From the NCBI GenBank assembly GCA_002392385.1, contig DGGX01000207.1:1-15201 (forward strand): DNA of 15,201 bases, written 5' to 3'. The translations under genes were made by a program, and so were the position numbers. The DNA is from Lachnospiraceae bacterium UBA3863. Its GTDB lineage: Bacteria; Bacillota; Clostridia; Lachnospirales; Lachnospiraceae. The notes below the pieces were generated by a model. It made no database searches, was not told the origin of the DNA, and saw nothing but the letters and a program-made list of their open reading frames with translations. Shown here one piece after another: positions 1-7,492 of this stretch (position 1 is the stretch's first letter; the number at the start of each line of letters is the position of its first letter).

Positions 1-48
1 GTATCACATAGGCCATGCGTCACAGAGTCCATGTATCACAGAGGCCTT
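1..48. repeat. 16-bp tandem repeat, three copies, at window left edge
   Basis: Three back-to-back 16-bp units occupy 1-16, 17-32 and 33-48 (consensus GTATCACAGAGGCCAT with two to four changes per copy). The third unit contains the stop codon of the LacI-family gene (36-38), so the last residues of that regulator are read from the repeat. More copies may lie to the left of the window. No function is assigned; it resembles the other degenerate tandem repeats found between genes here. Confidence 0.6.
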
Positions 49-1034
49 GTGGTCCCGCCTTCCCGGAAGGTGATGGGGAGGCAGACCAGCGGCGCGGCGT
101 GATAGTTGTGGCTGCCCAGGAGCAGGTCCACGGCCGTTTCCGCTATGTCCCTGACCGGCTGCTCGATGGTGGAGCAGAGGTAGCCCTCGCTGCCGAAGAG
201 GCGGACGCCGTCATAGCCGATGATCTGGACATCCCGGCCGGCCTGGATGCCGGCTTCTTTCAGGATCTGGACGACACAGCAGGCAAAATAATCCGTGCCG
301 CAGAAGAGGCCGTCATAGTCCAGGCGGCCGTCGTGGATGTGGGACATCAGGAAGTCCCGGAACACGCCCTTGGGATCGATGTTGTCGCTGTACACACAGC
401 AGTCGTATTCCAGGCCGCCGGCCATGCAGCCGTGTTCGAAGCCGGCCCGGCGCTTGTTAGGTTCATTGTCCAGGTCAGACCCCACCCGGAGGAAGGCGGC
501 CTTGTGACAGCCGAGCTCGATCAGCTTCCTGGCGGCCAGCTGCCCGCCGGCAAAATTATCGCTGGCGACGCAGGGAATGTTGGGATCGAAGGCCCGGTCG
601 ATGGACACGAAGGGGGTGCTGGGATCGATCTGCAGGGAGGGATTGTAGGTGAGGCCGATGATGCCGTCCACCTTGTTCATCCGCGCCATGTCCACATATT
701 CCTGCTCCTGCCGGAGGTTGGAATCCGTGCAGCACAGAAGGAGACGATAATGACGGTCCGCGAGAGCCTGGTGCAGGCAGTTGACAAGGCTGCCGAAGAA
801 GGGATTGATGGTGTTGGGTATGAGCACTGCAACGGTATAGGTGCGCGTGGCCTTCAATCCCTGGGCGTAGCTGTTGACATGATAATCCAGCCTGCGGATG
901 GCTTCCCGGACTTTTCTCTCATATTCTTCCGTGACCGGCTTGCCGTTGATCACTCTGGATACCGTGCCGACAGCAACACCGGCCTCTCTGGCTACGTCCT
1001 TGACAGTCGGTACGGAACTCTTTCTGCGTTTCAT
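36..1034 (-). CDS. LacI-family transcriptional regulator
   Basis: This 332-residue protein is of typical length for the LacI/GalR family. Residues about 10-32 form the LacI helix-turn-helix (TVKDVAREAGVAVGTVSRVING), followed by the hinge-helix region and, from about residue 66, a periplasmic-binding-protein-like sensor domain (VAVLIPNTINPFFGSL; later IIGYDGV). The start at 1034 is supported by AGGAAAGG on the minus strand (1041-1048), six bases before the ATG. It is divergent from the ABC transporter/GH32 operon. Two LacI-type palindromes in the shared upstream region (1173-1184 and 1304-1317) are the likely operators. I infer a repressor of the fructoside operon whose inducer is the imported sugar or a product of it. 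A CcpA-type global role is less likely given the divergent, locus-specific position. The stop codon lies inside a 16-bp tandem repeat. Confidence 0.93.
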   Translation of the reverse strand: MKRRKSSVPTVKDVAREAGVAVGTVSRVINGKPVTEEYERKVREAIRRLDYHVNSYAQGLKATRTYTVAVLIPNTINPFFGSLVNCLHQALADRHYRLLLCCTDSNLRQEQEYVDMARMNKVDGIIGLTYNPSLQIDPSTPFVSIDRAFDPNIPCVASDNFAGGQLAARKLIELGCHKAAFLRVGSDLDNEPNKRRAGFEHGCMAGGLEYDCCVYSDNIDPKGVFRDFLMSHIHDGRLDYDGLFCGTDYFACCVVQILKEAGIQAGRDVQIIGYDGVRLFGSEGYLCSTIEQPVRDIAETAVDLLLGSHNYHAAPLVCLPITFREGGTTRPL

Positions 1035-1172
1035 CGATGCCCTTTCCTGAATCTGTTTCTAAAACCGGCGGGACAGAGTCTTCTTATGTTCATCATACTG
1101 TAAGAATGTGAAAAAGACCAGAGCCTCTCCCGGGGGAGGTGAGTCCCACGGACGCAAACGAATGATATTGCG

Positions 1173-1184
1173 TGAAACGTTTCA
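1173..1184. promoter_or_regulatory. LacI-type operator 1 (perfect palindrome)
   Basis: TGAAACGTTTCA is a perfect 12-bp palindrome with the central CG typical of LacI/GalR and cre-like operators. It lies between the divergent regulator and permease genes, 139 bases from the regulator start and 132 bp (centre to centre) from the second operator. That spacing would allow looping between two dimers. A cre site for CcpA is the main alternative. Confidence 0.7.
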
Positions 1185-1261
1185 TGTTCGTTGTCCTTAC
1201 CAAAATGCAGGAATCAGATTTGTGAAAATAGCAGAAATGGGGGATTTTTGCATTTGCTTTC

Positions 1262-1291
1262 TTGAAAACAGGATATCACAGAGCTTATAAT
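1262..1291 (+). promoter_or_regulatory. Sigma-A promoter of the ABC/GH32 operon
   Basis: A -35 box TTGAAA (1262-1267) and a perfect -10 box TATAAT (1286-1291) are separated by 18 bases. Transcription would begin near 1298, just before operator 2 (1304-1317), and the first ATG follows at 1365. The rest of the 330-base gap between the regulator and the first permease (1035-1364) holds operator 1 and no convincing gene. Confidence 0.75.
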
Positions 1292-1303
1292 GAGCTCAAC
1301 TTA

Positions 1304-1317
1304 GTGAACCGATTCAC
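1304..1317. promoter_or_regulatory. LacI-type operator 2, overlapping transcription start
   Basis: GTGAACCGATTCAC is a 14-bp dyad with five-base arms (GTGAA/TTCAC) around a central CCGA. It matches operator 1 at the core TGAA-(A/C)CG-TTCA pattern. Its place immediately downstream of the predicted start site fits repression of the ABC transporter operon by the divergent LacI-family protein. Confidence 0.7.
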
Positions 1318-1364
1318 GAAAGCGCGCGCAGTAACTGTTGGTTTAATGAAATCGGGAGGTCTAT

Positions 1365-2294
1365 ATGAACAAAGCAGCCTCGGCTGCGGGGGAGAACAAA
1401 CGCTCTCTAAGCAGTCGGATCTCTGACAACTGGCAGCTCTACCTCATGCTCCTGATCCCGCTCGTACTGACCCTGGTGTACAAGTACATCCCCATGGCCG
1501 GTATCCAGATCGCTTTCCGCGATTACAAGGCGAGCAAGGGAATCTTCGGGAGTCCGTGGGTAGGGCTTAAGTGGTTTCAGAGATTCTTCAGTTCACCAAA
1601 CTGCATCCGGATGATCAAGAACACGTTCCTGCTGAGTCTCTACAGCCTGCTGTGGAGCTTCCCCGTTCCGATCATTCTGGCGCTGGCACTCAATCAGCTC
1701 CGTTTCAAGAAGCTGAAGACGACCGTTCAGACTATCATGTATGCACCGCACTTCATCTCCATCATGATCGTCTGCGGTATGCTGAGGATCTTTCTGAGTC
1801 CTTCGGGCGGTCTGATCAACCTGCTCCTGGGAACCAGCATCGATTTCCTGTCCGAGTCCAGTGCTTTCCGTACGATCTACATCGCGTCGGGCATCTGGCA
1901 GGATGCCGGCTGGGGCGTCATCATCTACATGGCTACACTGGCAGGCGTGGACTCGTCCCTCTATGAGGCGGCCAAGATCGACGGTGCCACCATGTTCCAG
2001 CGGATCTGGAACATTGACGTGCCGGCCCTGGTACCCATGATCGTCCTGAACCTGATCATGAGCGCCGGCGGTCTGATGAACATCGGTTTCGAAAAGGTCT
2101 GGCTCCTGCAGACAGATCTGAACAAAGCCACCAGTGACGTCATTGCCGTGTACGTGTACCAGCAAGGTATCGAAAACGCCAAGTACAGCTACGCCACGGC
2201 GGTCGGCCTGTTCAGCACCATCGTGAACATCATCCTGCTGGTCATCGTGAACAGACTGGCCAGGAAGATCTCCGACGATGTGAGCTTTGTGTAA
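1365..2294 (+). CDS. ABC sugar transporter permease, LplB-like
   Basis: The 309-residue integral membrane protein belongs to the carbohydrate ABC permease group close to Bacillus LplB/YteP. After a short charged N-terminus, hydrophobic segments begin at about residue 28 (LMLLIPLVLTLVYKYIPMAG). The permease EAA loop, which docks the ATPase, is visible as YEAAKIDGATMFQRIWNIDVP about two thirds along. The start at 1365 follows GGGAGGT (1354-1360) at short spacing. It is the first gene of the operon and ends 10 bases before the second permease start. No ATP-binding subunit is encoded in the window, so a shared ATPase of the MsmX type is presumed. The fructoside substrate is inferred from the downstream GH32 gene; LplB-like permeases also serve plant polysaccharide oligomers. 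Confidence 0.93.
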   Translation: MNKAASAAGENKRSLSSRISDNWQLYLMLLIPLVLTLVYKYIPMAGIQIAFRDYKASKGIFGSPWVGLKWFQRFFSSPNCIRMIKNTFLLSLYSLLWSFPVPIILALALNQLRFKKLKTTVQTIMYAPHFISIMIVCGMLRIFLSPSGGLINLLLGTSIDFLSESSAFRTIYIASGIWQDAGWGVIIYMATLAGVDSSLYEAAKIDGATMFQRIWNIDVPALVPMIVLNLIMSAGGLMNIGFEKVWLLQTDLNKATSDVIAVYVYQQGIENAKYSYATAVGLFSTIVNIILLVIVNRLARKISDDVSFV

Positions 2295-2304
2295 GGAGGG
2301 GGAT

Positions 2305-3213
2305 ATGGGAAGCAAAACTAAAACCGGCGCACCGGGCGGTATGTCGGACAGGACGGCGGATGTCATCCTTGTCGTGTTCTCGCTCCTGATCGCCATCCTG
2401 ATCGCGTATCCTCTGTACTACGTGCTGATCGCGTCCGTCTCCAACCCCTACGACGTGTACGCCGGCAAGACCTTCCTGCTGCCCAGCGGCTTCACTCTGG
2501 ACGGCTATAAGGCGGTCTTCGCGGACGCCAACCTGGTCACAGGTTTCCTGAACAGTGTCAAGTATACCGTGATCGGTACGATCTTCTCGGTCCTGATGAT
2601 CTATCTCACCGCTTATCCGCTGAGTGTGAAGAATCTTCCGGGAAGGACCTTCTTCAGCATTCTGTTCATTATCACCATGTATTTCGGCGGCGGTCTGATC
2701 CCCACCTACCTGGTCGTCAAGCAGACCGGCCTCATCAACAACATGTGGGCCCTCTTCCTGCCCGGCGGCGTAGCGGTCGGCAACATGATCATCGTCCGCA
2801 ACTATTTCGAGAACAGCATTCCCAAGGAAATGATCGAGGCAGCCAAGATCGACGGCGCCACCCACTGGCAGACCTTCTCCAGAGTGGTCGTCCCGCTGAG
2901 CAAGCCCATCATGGCCGTTATGGTGGTCTACAGCATGGTCGCCTACTGGAATGACTGGTTCACCGCTTTGATCTATCTGCCCGGCATGGAGAAGGCTCCC
3001 CTGCCTCTGGTCCTCAGGAACGTCCTGATCAAGAGCAGCGTCAGCGCGGCTCAGGCCAGCACCATCTCCGGCGGTTACGCGGAGCTGAACAAGCTGACAG
3101 AAATGATCAAGTTCTCGTCCATTATCGTGGCAGCCCTGCCCATGCTGATCATCTATCCCTTCGTACAGAAGTACTTCGAACAGGGTATGATGGCCGGCGC
3201 GGTCAAGGGATGA
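2305..3213 (+). CDS. ABC sugar transporter permease, LplC/YtcP-like
   Basis: This is the second permease of the importer, about 302 residues, of the LplC/YtcP/MalG-type group. A first membrane segment (about residues 19-44, VILVVFSLLIAILIAYPLYY) is followed by the usual family pattern and a conserved EAA loop, MIEAAKIDGATHWQTFSRVVVP. It ends in the family-typical C-terminus (YPFVQKYFEQGMMAGAVKG). I take ATG 2305 as the start because AAGGAGGGG (2293-2301) lies just before it. An upstream in-frame TTG at 2287 would bury that Shine-Dalgarno inside the gene. It forms a heterodimer with the preceding permease. Confidence 0.93.
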   Translation: MGSKTKTGAPGGMSDRTADVILVVFSLLIAILIAYPLYYVLIASVSNPYDVYAGKTFLLPSGFTLDGYKAVFADANLVTGFLNSVKYTVIGTIFSVLMIYLTAYPLSVKNLPGRTFFSILFIITMYFGGGLIPTYLVVKQTGLINNMWALFLPGGVAVGNMIIVRNYFENSIPKEMIEAAKIDGATHWQTFSRVVVPLSKPIMAVMVVYSMVAYWNDWFTALIYLPGMEKAPLPLVLRNVLIKSSVSAAQASTISGGYAELNKLTEMIKFSSIIVAALPMLIIYPFVQKYFEQGMMAGAVKG

Positions 3214-3270
3214 CCGGGATCGGAGCACTTACACATCATTTTCATTCTGTGAAAAGGGAGAATTAAGATT

Positions 3271-4941
3271 ATGATGAACAAATTAGCGAAACGTCTGATG
3301 GCAGCCGGCCTCACCGCCATGCTGGGCTTCACCGCCCTGGCAGGCTGCGGCGGCAGCGGCGGCGACACAGCCAAGGATCCCGCTGAGGCCAATACTGACA
3401 CCTCACAGACCGAGTTCGATGTCTTCTCGGGCATGAGCGCTCTGTCCGGCGGCTACGATGACAACGTCGTCCTGAACGCCATGGCGGAAAATGCCGGGAT
3501 CAAGGTTAATTGGGAGACCATGAGCGATTCCATCGGCGAGCAGGTCAACGTCCGTATCGCCGGCGACCAGCTGCCTGACGCCTTCCAGGGCATCGGCTTC
3601 TCCAACTACGAGCTGACCAACTACGGCGAGGACGGTGTTTTCATCGACCTGACCCCTTATCTTACCGAAGAGTACATGCCCAACCTTGCCAAGATCCTGG
3701 AGGAGAATCCGGATGTGAAGGCGGCGATCACCATGTCGGACGGCGGCATCTACGGCCTTCCTTCCGGCGAGCAGATGGGCACGGCCGGTATCGGCGCTCC
3801 CGATGACTACAGCATCTTCTCCATCCCGCAGTTCAGCATGATCAACAAGGCATGGCTGGATGATCTGGGATTGGATGTGCCTACCACCCTCGACGAGCTC
3901 CACACCGCTCTGAAGGCGTTCAAGGACAACGACATGAGCGCCAAGTACTACGGCAACCCTGCAGGCTCCACCATCCCGCTGAGCACCGGCTTTGACCAGT
4001 GGTGCTGGGGCCAGAACATCTTCTACGCCGGCTTCGGCTTCACCAACTGGCCCAACGACATCTGCGACGACCTGGTCCTGAAGGCAGACGGCACCGTGGA
4101 TTTCGTCTGCACATGGGACAGCTATAAGGATGCCATGAACTACTTCCACGACTGGTATGCGGAAGGCCTGATCGATCAGGAGATCTTCAGCCAGAGTGAT
4201 ACGCAGCTGATCTCCAAATGCTCCCAGGGTTGGGTCGGTGTCGGCACATGGTGGTACATCGAGGAACTCATGGGCGAGTATGCCAAGGATTATGTCTTCC
4301 TGCCCGTTCTTGACGGCCCCGACGGCACCCACAATGTCACCATCCGTACCGGCGGCGGCACCAGCAGCGGCAACCTCAGCATCACCAAGGCCTGCAAGAG
4401 CCCTGTCAACCTGCTGAAGTTCTACGATCAGTGGTATGATCCCGAGAACGTCATGCAGCTTCAGTACGGCCCCAAGGATATCTACTTCACCGGCCAGGAT
4501 GAGAACGGCCTGTGGCTGTCCATTACCGATGCCGAGGCCCAGGAGAAGTACGGCAAGGGCGCCGGCGAGCTCAAGGGCCAGTACGAAGTCGCGGGTCCCA
4601 AGCTGATCCTCTCCGAGTACTATTCCAACACCTTCAAGATGGAAGACCGCGCCATCGAGCGCCTGACCGACCTCTACGAGTACTGGATGCCTTTCGTGTC
4701 CGATACCACCACCTACCCTGTGGACTGCGTCTACACCAAGGATGAGCTGGATACCATCGACATGTACAAGACCGACTTCCAGAACATGATCTCCGAGTAC
4801 GAGGCCAAGTGGCTCAAGGACGGCGGCCCGACCGACGAGGAGTTCGAGGCCTTCAAGCAGGCTCTTACCGACACCTGCGGCCTTGAGGAACTGAAGGAAG
4901 TCTACCAGGCTGCGTACGACAGGTACAAAGAAGCCCAGTAA
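3271..4941 (+). CDS. Extracellular solute-binding lipoprotein of the ABC importer (LipO-like)
   Basis: The 556-residue protein is the substrate-binding component of the importer. Residues 1-26 form a lipoprotein signal peptide with lipobox LAGC and lipidated Cys26, followed by a Gly/Ser/Asp-rich linker. The remainder has features of the large (about 500-560 residue) family 1 solute-binding proteins that pair with LplB/LplC permeases, rich in Trp, Tyr and Asp (for example GFDQWCWGQNIFYAGFGF, YEYWMPF). The start at 3271 follows AAAAGGGAG (3252-3260); a second ATG at 3274 is possible. It is 57 bases after the permease. Strong codon bias toward C/G-ending codons fits high expression. A beta-fructoside ligand is inferred only from the linked GH32 enzyme. 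Confidence 0.92.
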   Translation: MMNKLAKRLMAAGLTAMLGFTALAGCGGSGGDTAKDPAEANTDTSQTEFDVFSGMSALSGGYDDNVVLNAMAENAGIKVNWETMSDSIGEQVNVRIAGDQLPDAFQGIGFSNYELTNYGEDGVFIDLTPYLTEEYMPNLAKILEENPDVKAAITMSDGGIYGLPSGEQMGTAGIGAPDDYSIFSIPQFSMINKAWLDDLGLDVPTTLDELHTALKAFKDNDMSAKYYGNPAGSTIPLSTGFDQWCWGQNIFYAGFGFTNWPNDICDDLVLKADGTVDFVCTWDSYKDAMNYFHDWYAEGLIDQEIFSQSDTQLISKCSQGWVGVGTWWYIEELMGEYAKDYVFLPVLDGPDGTHNVTIRTGGGTSSGNLSITKACKSPVNLLKFYDQWYDPENVMQLQYGPKDIYFTGQDENGLWLSITDAEAQEKYGKGAGELKGQYEVAGPKLILSEYYSNTFKMEDRAIERLTDLYEYWMPFVSDTTTYPVDCVYTKDELDTIDMYKTDFQNMISEYEAKWLKDGGPTDEEFEAFKQALTDTCGLEELKEVYQAAYDRYKEAQ

Positions 4942-4983
4942 GACACAATAAGCAGAGCCTGCACTGCCGCTGCGCGTGAAAAA

Positions 4984-5016
4984 GGCAGCCGCATGGGAGT
5001 ATCTCATGCGGCTGCC
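4984..5016. repeat. Perfect 12-bp-stem hairpin after the solute-binding protein gene
   Basis: GGCAGCCGCATG (4984-4995) pairs perfectly with CATGCGGCTGCC (5005-5016) around a nine-base loop. No T-run follows, so it looks less like an intrinsic terminator than an mRNA-stabilising or partial-attenuation hairpin. Such a structure would leave the binding-protein message more abundant than the downstream DUF624/GH32 message. Confidence 0.7.
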
Positions 5017-5027
5017 ATAGCAGTATT

Positions 5028-5096
5028 CTGACGGATGCCGGGAACGGTATCTGACAGCCGGCGGGAGAGTACACTGACGGCTGCCGGAAGCAGAGG
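5028..5096. repeat. 23-bp degenerate tandem repeat, three copies
   Basis: Three units start at 5028, 5051 and 5074, exactly 23 bp apart. Each begins CTGAC followed by a GC-rich core (GGATGCCGGG, AGCCGGCGGG, GGCTGCCGGA). The last copy runs up to the Shine-Dalgarno of the DUF624 gene. It fills the rest of the gap between the binding protein and that gene. Confidence 0.55.
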
Positions 5097-5107
5097 AGAG
5101 AGACGTT

Positions 5108-5866
5108 ATGGGAAGAATGTTTGGCCAGGACAGCTTCTTCACGAGGCTGCTGACAAGGGCTTTTGATCTGATCGTTCTGAATCTGCTGACCATGCTGCTG
5201 TGCCTGCCGGTGGTCACCATCGGTCCCGCCCTGACGGCGCACGCCTACGTGCTCCTGCACATGGTGCGGGACGAGGACAATTACATCGTCCGCATGTTCT
5301 TCAAGTCCTTCCGGGAGAATCTGCGCCAGTCCATCATCCTGGAGGTCATCGCGGCGGCGGTCGGATACCTGATCTGGCTGGAGCTGCGGGCCACGGGCAT
5401 CATGCAGCTGGCCGGCAGCGGCGCGGAAGGGATCATCGCGGCGGGCAGCTCCTTCCGGATGATCTTCCTGCTGATCGCCGTCTATCTGACGGCATCCTGC
5501 ATGTACCTTTTTATTCTGCCGGCCCGTTTTGACAACACCATTCCCGGCTTTCTGCGCACAGCCGTCCTGGCCCCCATCGGGTTTCCGGCCAGGACCGCGG
5601 CGGCCATGGTGGTGGCGCTGGCGGCGGCCGTACTCTACGGCTATTACAACGTGATGATCCTGCCCATCCTCATCCTGTTCGGCCTGTCCCTGCCCGGCTA
5701 TCTGGTGATGAACATCCTGGATCCGGTGATCGCCCGCATGGACGGGACCTGGCAGAAGCCGGAGGAGACGGCAGAAGAAACAGAGACCGAGCCCGTGGAT
5801 TCTGAGCCGGGCATCGACGGACCTGCTATACCCACAAGCTCAGATAATCAGGAGGAAAAAGAATGA
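5108..5866 (+). CDS. DUF624 (YesL-like) integral membrane protein
   Basis: The 252-residue protein matches the DUF624/YesL pattern: an N-terminal FFTRLLTRAFDLIVLNLLTMLLCLPVVTIGPA signature, then Arg/Lys-rich MFFKSFRENLRQS, then several membrane segments (about residues 73-90, 110-135, 155-175, 178-200). YesL-like proteins are common beside LplB/LplC/LipO importers in Bacillota; their molecular role is not established and a transport-accessory role is only presumed. The start at 5108 follows AGAGGAGAG (5092-5100). The last 35 or so residues form a very acidic, Glu/Thr/Pro-rich cytoplasmic tail (EETAEETETEPVDSEPG), beyond the roughly 210 residues usual for the family. The gene overlaps the GH32 start by four bases (ATGA), which suggests translational coupling. 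Confidence 0.85.
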   Translation: MGRMFGQDSFFTRLLTRAFDLIVLNLLTMLLCLPVVTIGPALTAHAYVLLHMVRDEDNYIVRMFFKSFRENLRQSIILEVIAAAVGYLIWLELRATGIMQLAGSGAEGIIAAGSSFRMIFLLIAVYLTASCMYLFILPARFDNTIPGFLRTAVLAPIGFPARTAAAMVVALAAAVLYGYYNVMILPILILFGLSLPGYLVMNILDPVIARMDGTWQKPEETAEETETEPVDSEPGIDGPAIPTSSDNQEEKE

Positions 5867-7368
5867 TCAGCCAGATGCTTCTAGACGCGCGGCGCTACGA
5901 GGAGGACCGCGGCGGCAGGATCGTCGCCCAGGACCGACCGGCCTTTCATCTGACTGCACGGACCGGATGGATGAATGATCCCAACGGTTTCTGCTACTAT
6001 CAGGGCAAGTATCACCTTTTCTATCAGTACTATCCCTACCTGTCCCGCTGGAATTCCATGCACTGGGGACACGCGGTGAGCCGGGATCTCCTTCACTGGG
6101 AATACCTGCCGGCCGCCATGGCCCCCGACCGCTACTATGACCAGGACGGCGTTTTCTCCGGAAGCGCCCAGGAACTGCCTGACGGACGGCTCCTCCTCAT
6201 GTACACCGGTGTCCGCCGGGAAAACCAGCTCAGCGGCATTCCCAGGGAGGTCCAGACCCAGTGTCTGGCGATCGGCAACGGCAGAGACTTCGAGAAATAT
6301 GAAGCCAATCCGGTCCTGACCGAGAATGCCCTTCCGGCCAATGGAAGCCGCTTTGATTTCCGCGACCCCAAGGTCTTCCGCCGCCCGGACGGCCTCTACT
6401 GCTGCGTGGCGGCCAACCGCGTCCTGCACAGAGGAGCGGAGACCGACGGCAGCAACATCCTCCTTTTCACCAGTCAGGACTGCCTTCACTGGAAGTTTGA
6501 GAAGATCCTGTGCACCAACGACGGCCGTTTCGGCAGGATGTGGGAGTGCCCCGATTTCTTCCCCCTCGACGGCCGACAGGTCCTGATGGTCAGCCCCCAG
6601 GACATGCTGCCCCAGGGACTGGAATACCACAGCGGCAACGGCACCCTGTGCCTGATCGGCGACTACGACGACCAGACCTTCGAGTTCACCCCCGCCCATG
6701 ACCAGTCCATCGACTATGGCATCGACTTCTATGCTCCCCAGACCGTGCTGACCCCGGACGGACGCCGCATCATGATCGGCTGGCTCCAGAACTGGGACGC
6801 CTGCGCCATCCGTGAGCCCGAAGCCCCCTGGGCAGGCCAGATGAGCCTGCCGCGTGAACTCTCCATCCGGGACGGCCGGCTCTACCAGACACCCACCCGC
6901 GAATTCGACCTCCTCCGCAGAGACCGCGTGGAGCACCGTGGCGTCGAGGTGACCCGGGACCGCATGTACCTCGAAGGCGTCAGCGGCCGCATGGTGGACA
7001 TGGAGATCCGCGTCAGACCCAAGGACCCCGCCAGATCCTACACCAAGTTCGTGGCCCGCTTCGCCGAGAACGGAGACACCTACACCTCCCTCCGCTTCCG
7101 GCCCTCCGAGTCCACCCTCAAGATCGACCGTAAATTCTCCGGATCCCGCAGAGCCATCCTCCACCAGAGACGCTGCCTCGTGGAGAACGGCTCCGAAGAA
7201 CTCCGCCTCCGCATCATCCTGGACCGCTACAGCTGCGAAGTCTTCATCGACGGCGGCCGCAAGGTCATGTCCAGCGCCCTCTACACAGACCTGTCCGCCG
7301 ACCGCATTTCCTTCCGCGCCGACGGGGACGTGGTGATGGATATCGTGAAGTATGATGTGGTGATGTGA
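5863..7368 (+). CDS. GH32 beta-fructosidase (sucrose / fructo-oligosaccharide hydrolase)
   Basis: This 501-residue enzyme has all three GH32 catalytic signatures. WMNDPNG at 36-42 carries the nucleophile Asp39, RDP at 167-169 the transition-state stabiliser Asp168, and WECP at 227-230 the acid/base Glu228. FSGS (98-101) is also present. The five-bladed propeller is followed from about residue 350 by the C-terminal beta-sandwich (CEVFIDGG near the end). No signal peptide is visible, so it acts in the cytoplasm on imported substrate and releases fructose from sucrose-type or inulin-type beta-fructosides. Phosphorylated sucrose is less likely because the partner transporter is an ABC importer, not a PTS. 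The start is fixed by AGGAGG (5850-5855) and a four-base overlap with the previous gene. Exact substrate chain length cannot be read from sequence. Confidence 0.95.
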   Translation: MISQMLLDARRYEEDRGGRIVAQDRPAFHLTARTGWMNDPNGFCYYQGKYHLFYQYYPYLSRWNSMHWGHAVSRDLLHWEYLPAAMAPDRYYDQDGVFSGSAQELPDGRLLLMYTGVRRENQLSGIPREVQTQCLAIGNGRDFEKYEANPVLTENALPANGSRFDFRDPKVFRRPDGLYCCVAANRVLHRGAETDGSNILLFTSQDCLHWKFEKILCTNDGRFGRMWECPDFFPLDGRQVLMVSPQDMLPQGLEYHSGNGTLCLIGDYDDQTFEFTPAHDQSIDYGIDFYAPQTVLTPDGRRIMIGWLQNWDACAIREPEAPWAGQMSLPRELSIRDGRLYQTPTREFDLLRRDRVEHRGVEVTRDRMYLEGVSGRMVDMEIRVRPKDPARSYTKFVARFAENGDTYTSLRFRPSESTLKIDRKFSGSRRAILHQRRCLVENGSEELRLRIILDRYSCEVFIDGGRKVMSSALYTDLSADRISFRADGDVVMDIVKYDVVM

Positions 7369-7412
7369 GGAGGAGAGAAGAGATTATGGTGAATTACAAG
7401 TCTTGAATATTG

Positions 7413-7468
7413 AATCCGCCGGTTTCATGGTCGTGAAGGATACTCCACGACCATGAGACCGGCGGATT
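7413..7468. terminator. Long hairpin between convergent genes (dispersed repeat, possible bidirectional terminator)
   Basis: A 23-base arm (7413-7435, beginning AATCCGCCGGT) pairs with 7446-7468 (ending ACCGGCGGATT), with only one T/G mismatch, around a ten-base loop. It lies between the convergent GH32 and LysR genes. On the plus strand the stem runs into ATTTGTTT, a modest U-tract, so termination there is plausible. The same outer stem (AATCCGCCGGT) and inner stem (GGTCGTG/CACGACC) recur in the array at 14601-14867. The 19 bases after it also resemble those after the last array unit, so it is one copy of a repeat family. Confidence 0.7.
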
Positions 7469-7492
7469 TGTTTGAGATGATCGGATCTCCCT

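Noticed and set aside
15..1103. A 362-codon plus-strand frame opposite the LacI-family gene.
   Set aside because: The minus-strand frame encodes a full LacI protein with a helix-turn-helix and a ribosome binding site; the plus-strand frame shows no motifs.
1108..1290. A 60-codon plus-strand frame upstream of the first permease.
   Set aside because: It contains the LacI operator and the promoter of the operon, and has no recognisable protein features.
3403..5220. A 605-codon minus-strand open frame opposite the binding-protein gene.
   Set aside because: It is a long shadow caused by strong third-position G/C bias. Its composition (Val/Leu/Gly/Asp/His runs) matches no protein family, and the plus-strand gene has a clear lipoprotein signal and ribosome binding site.
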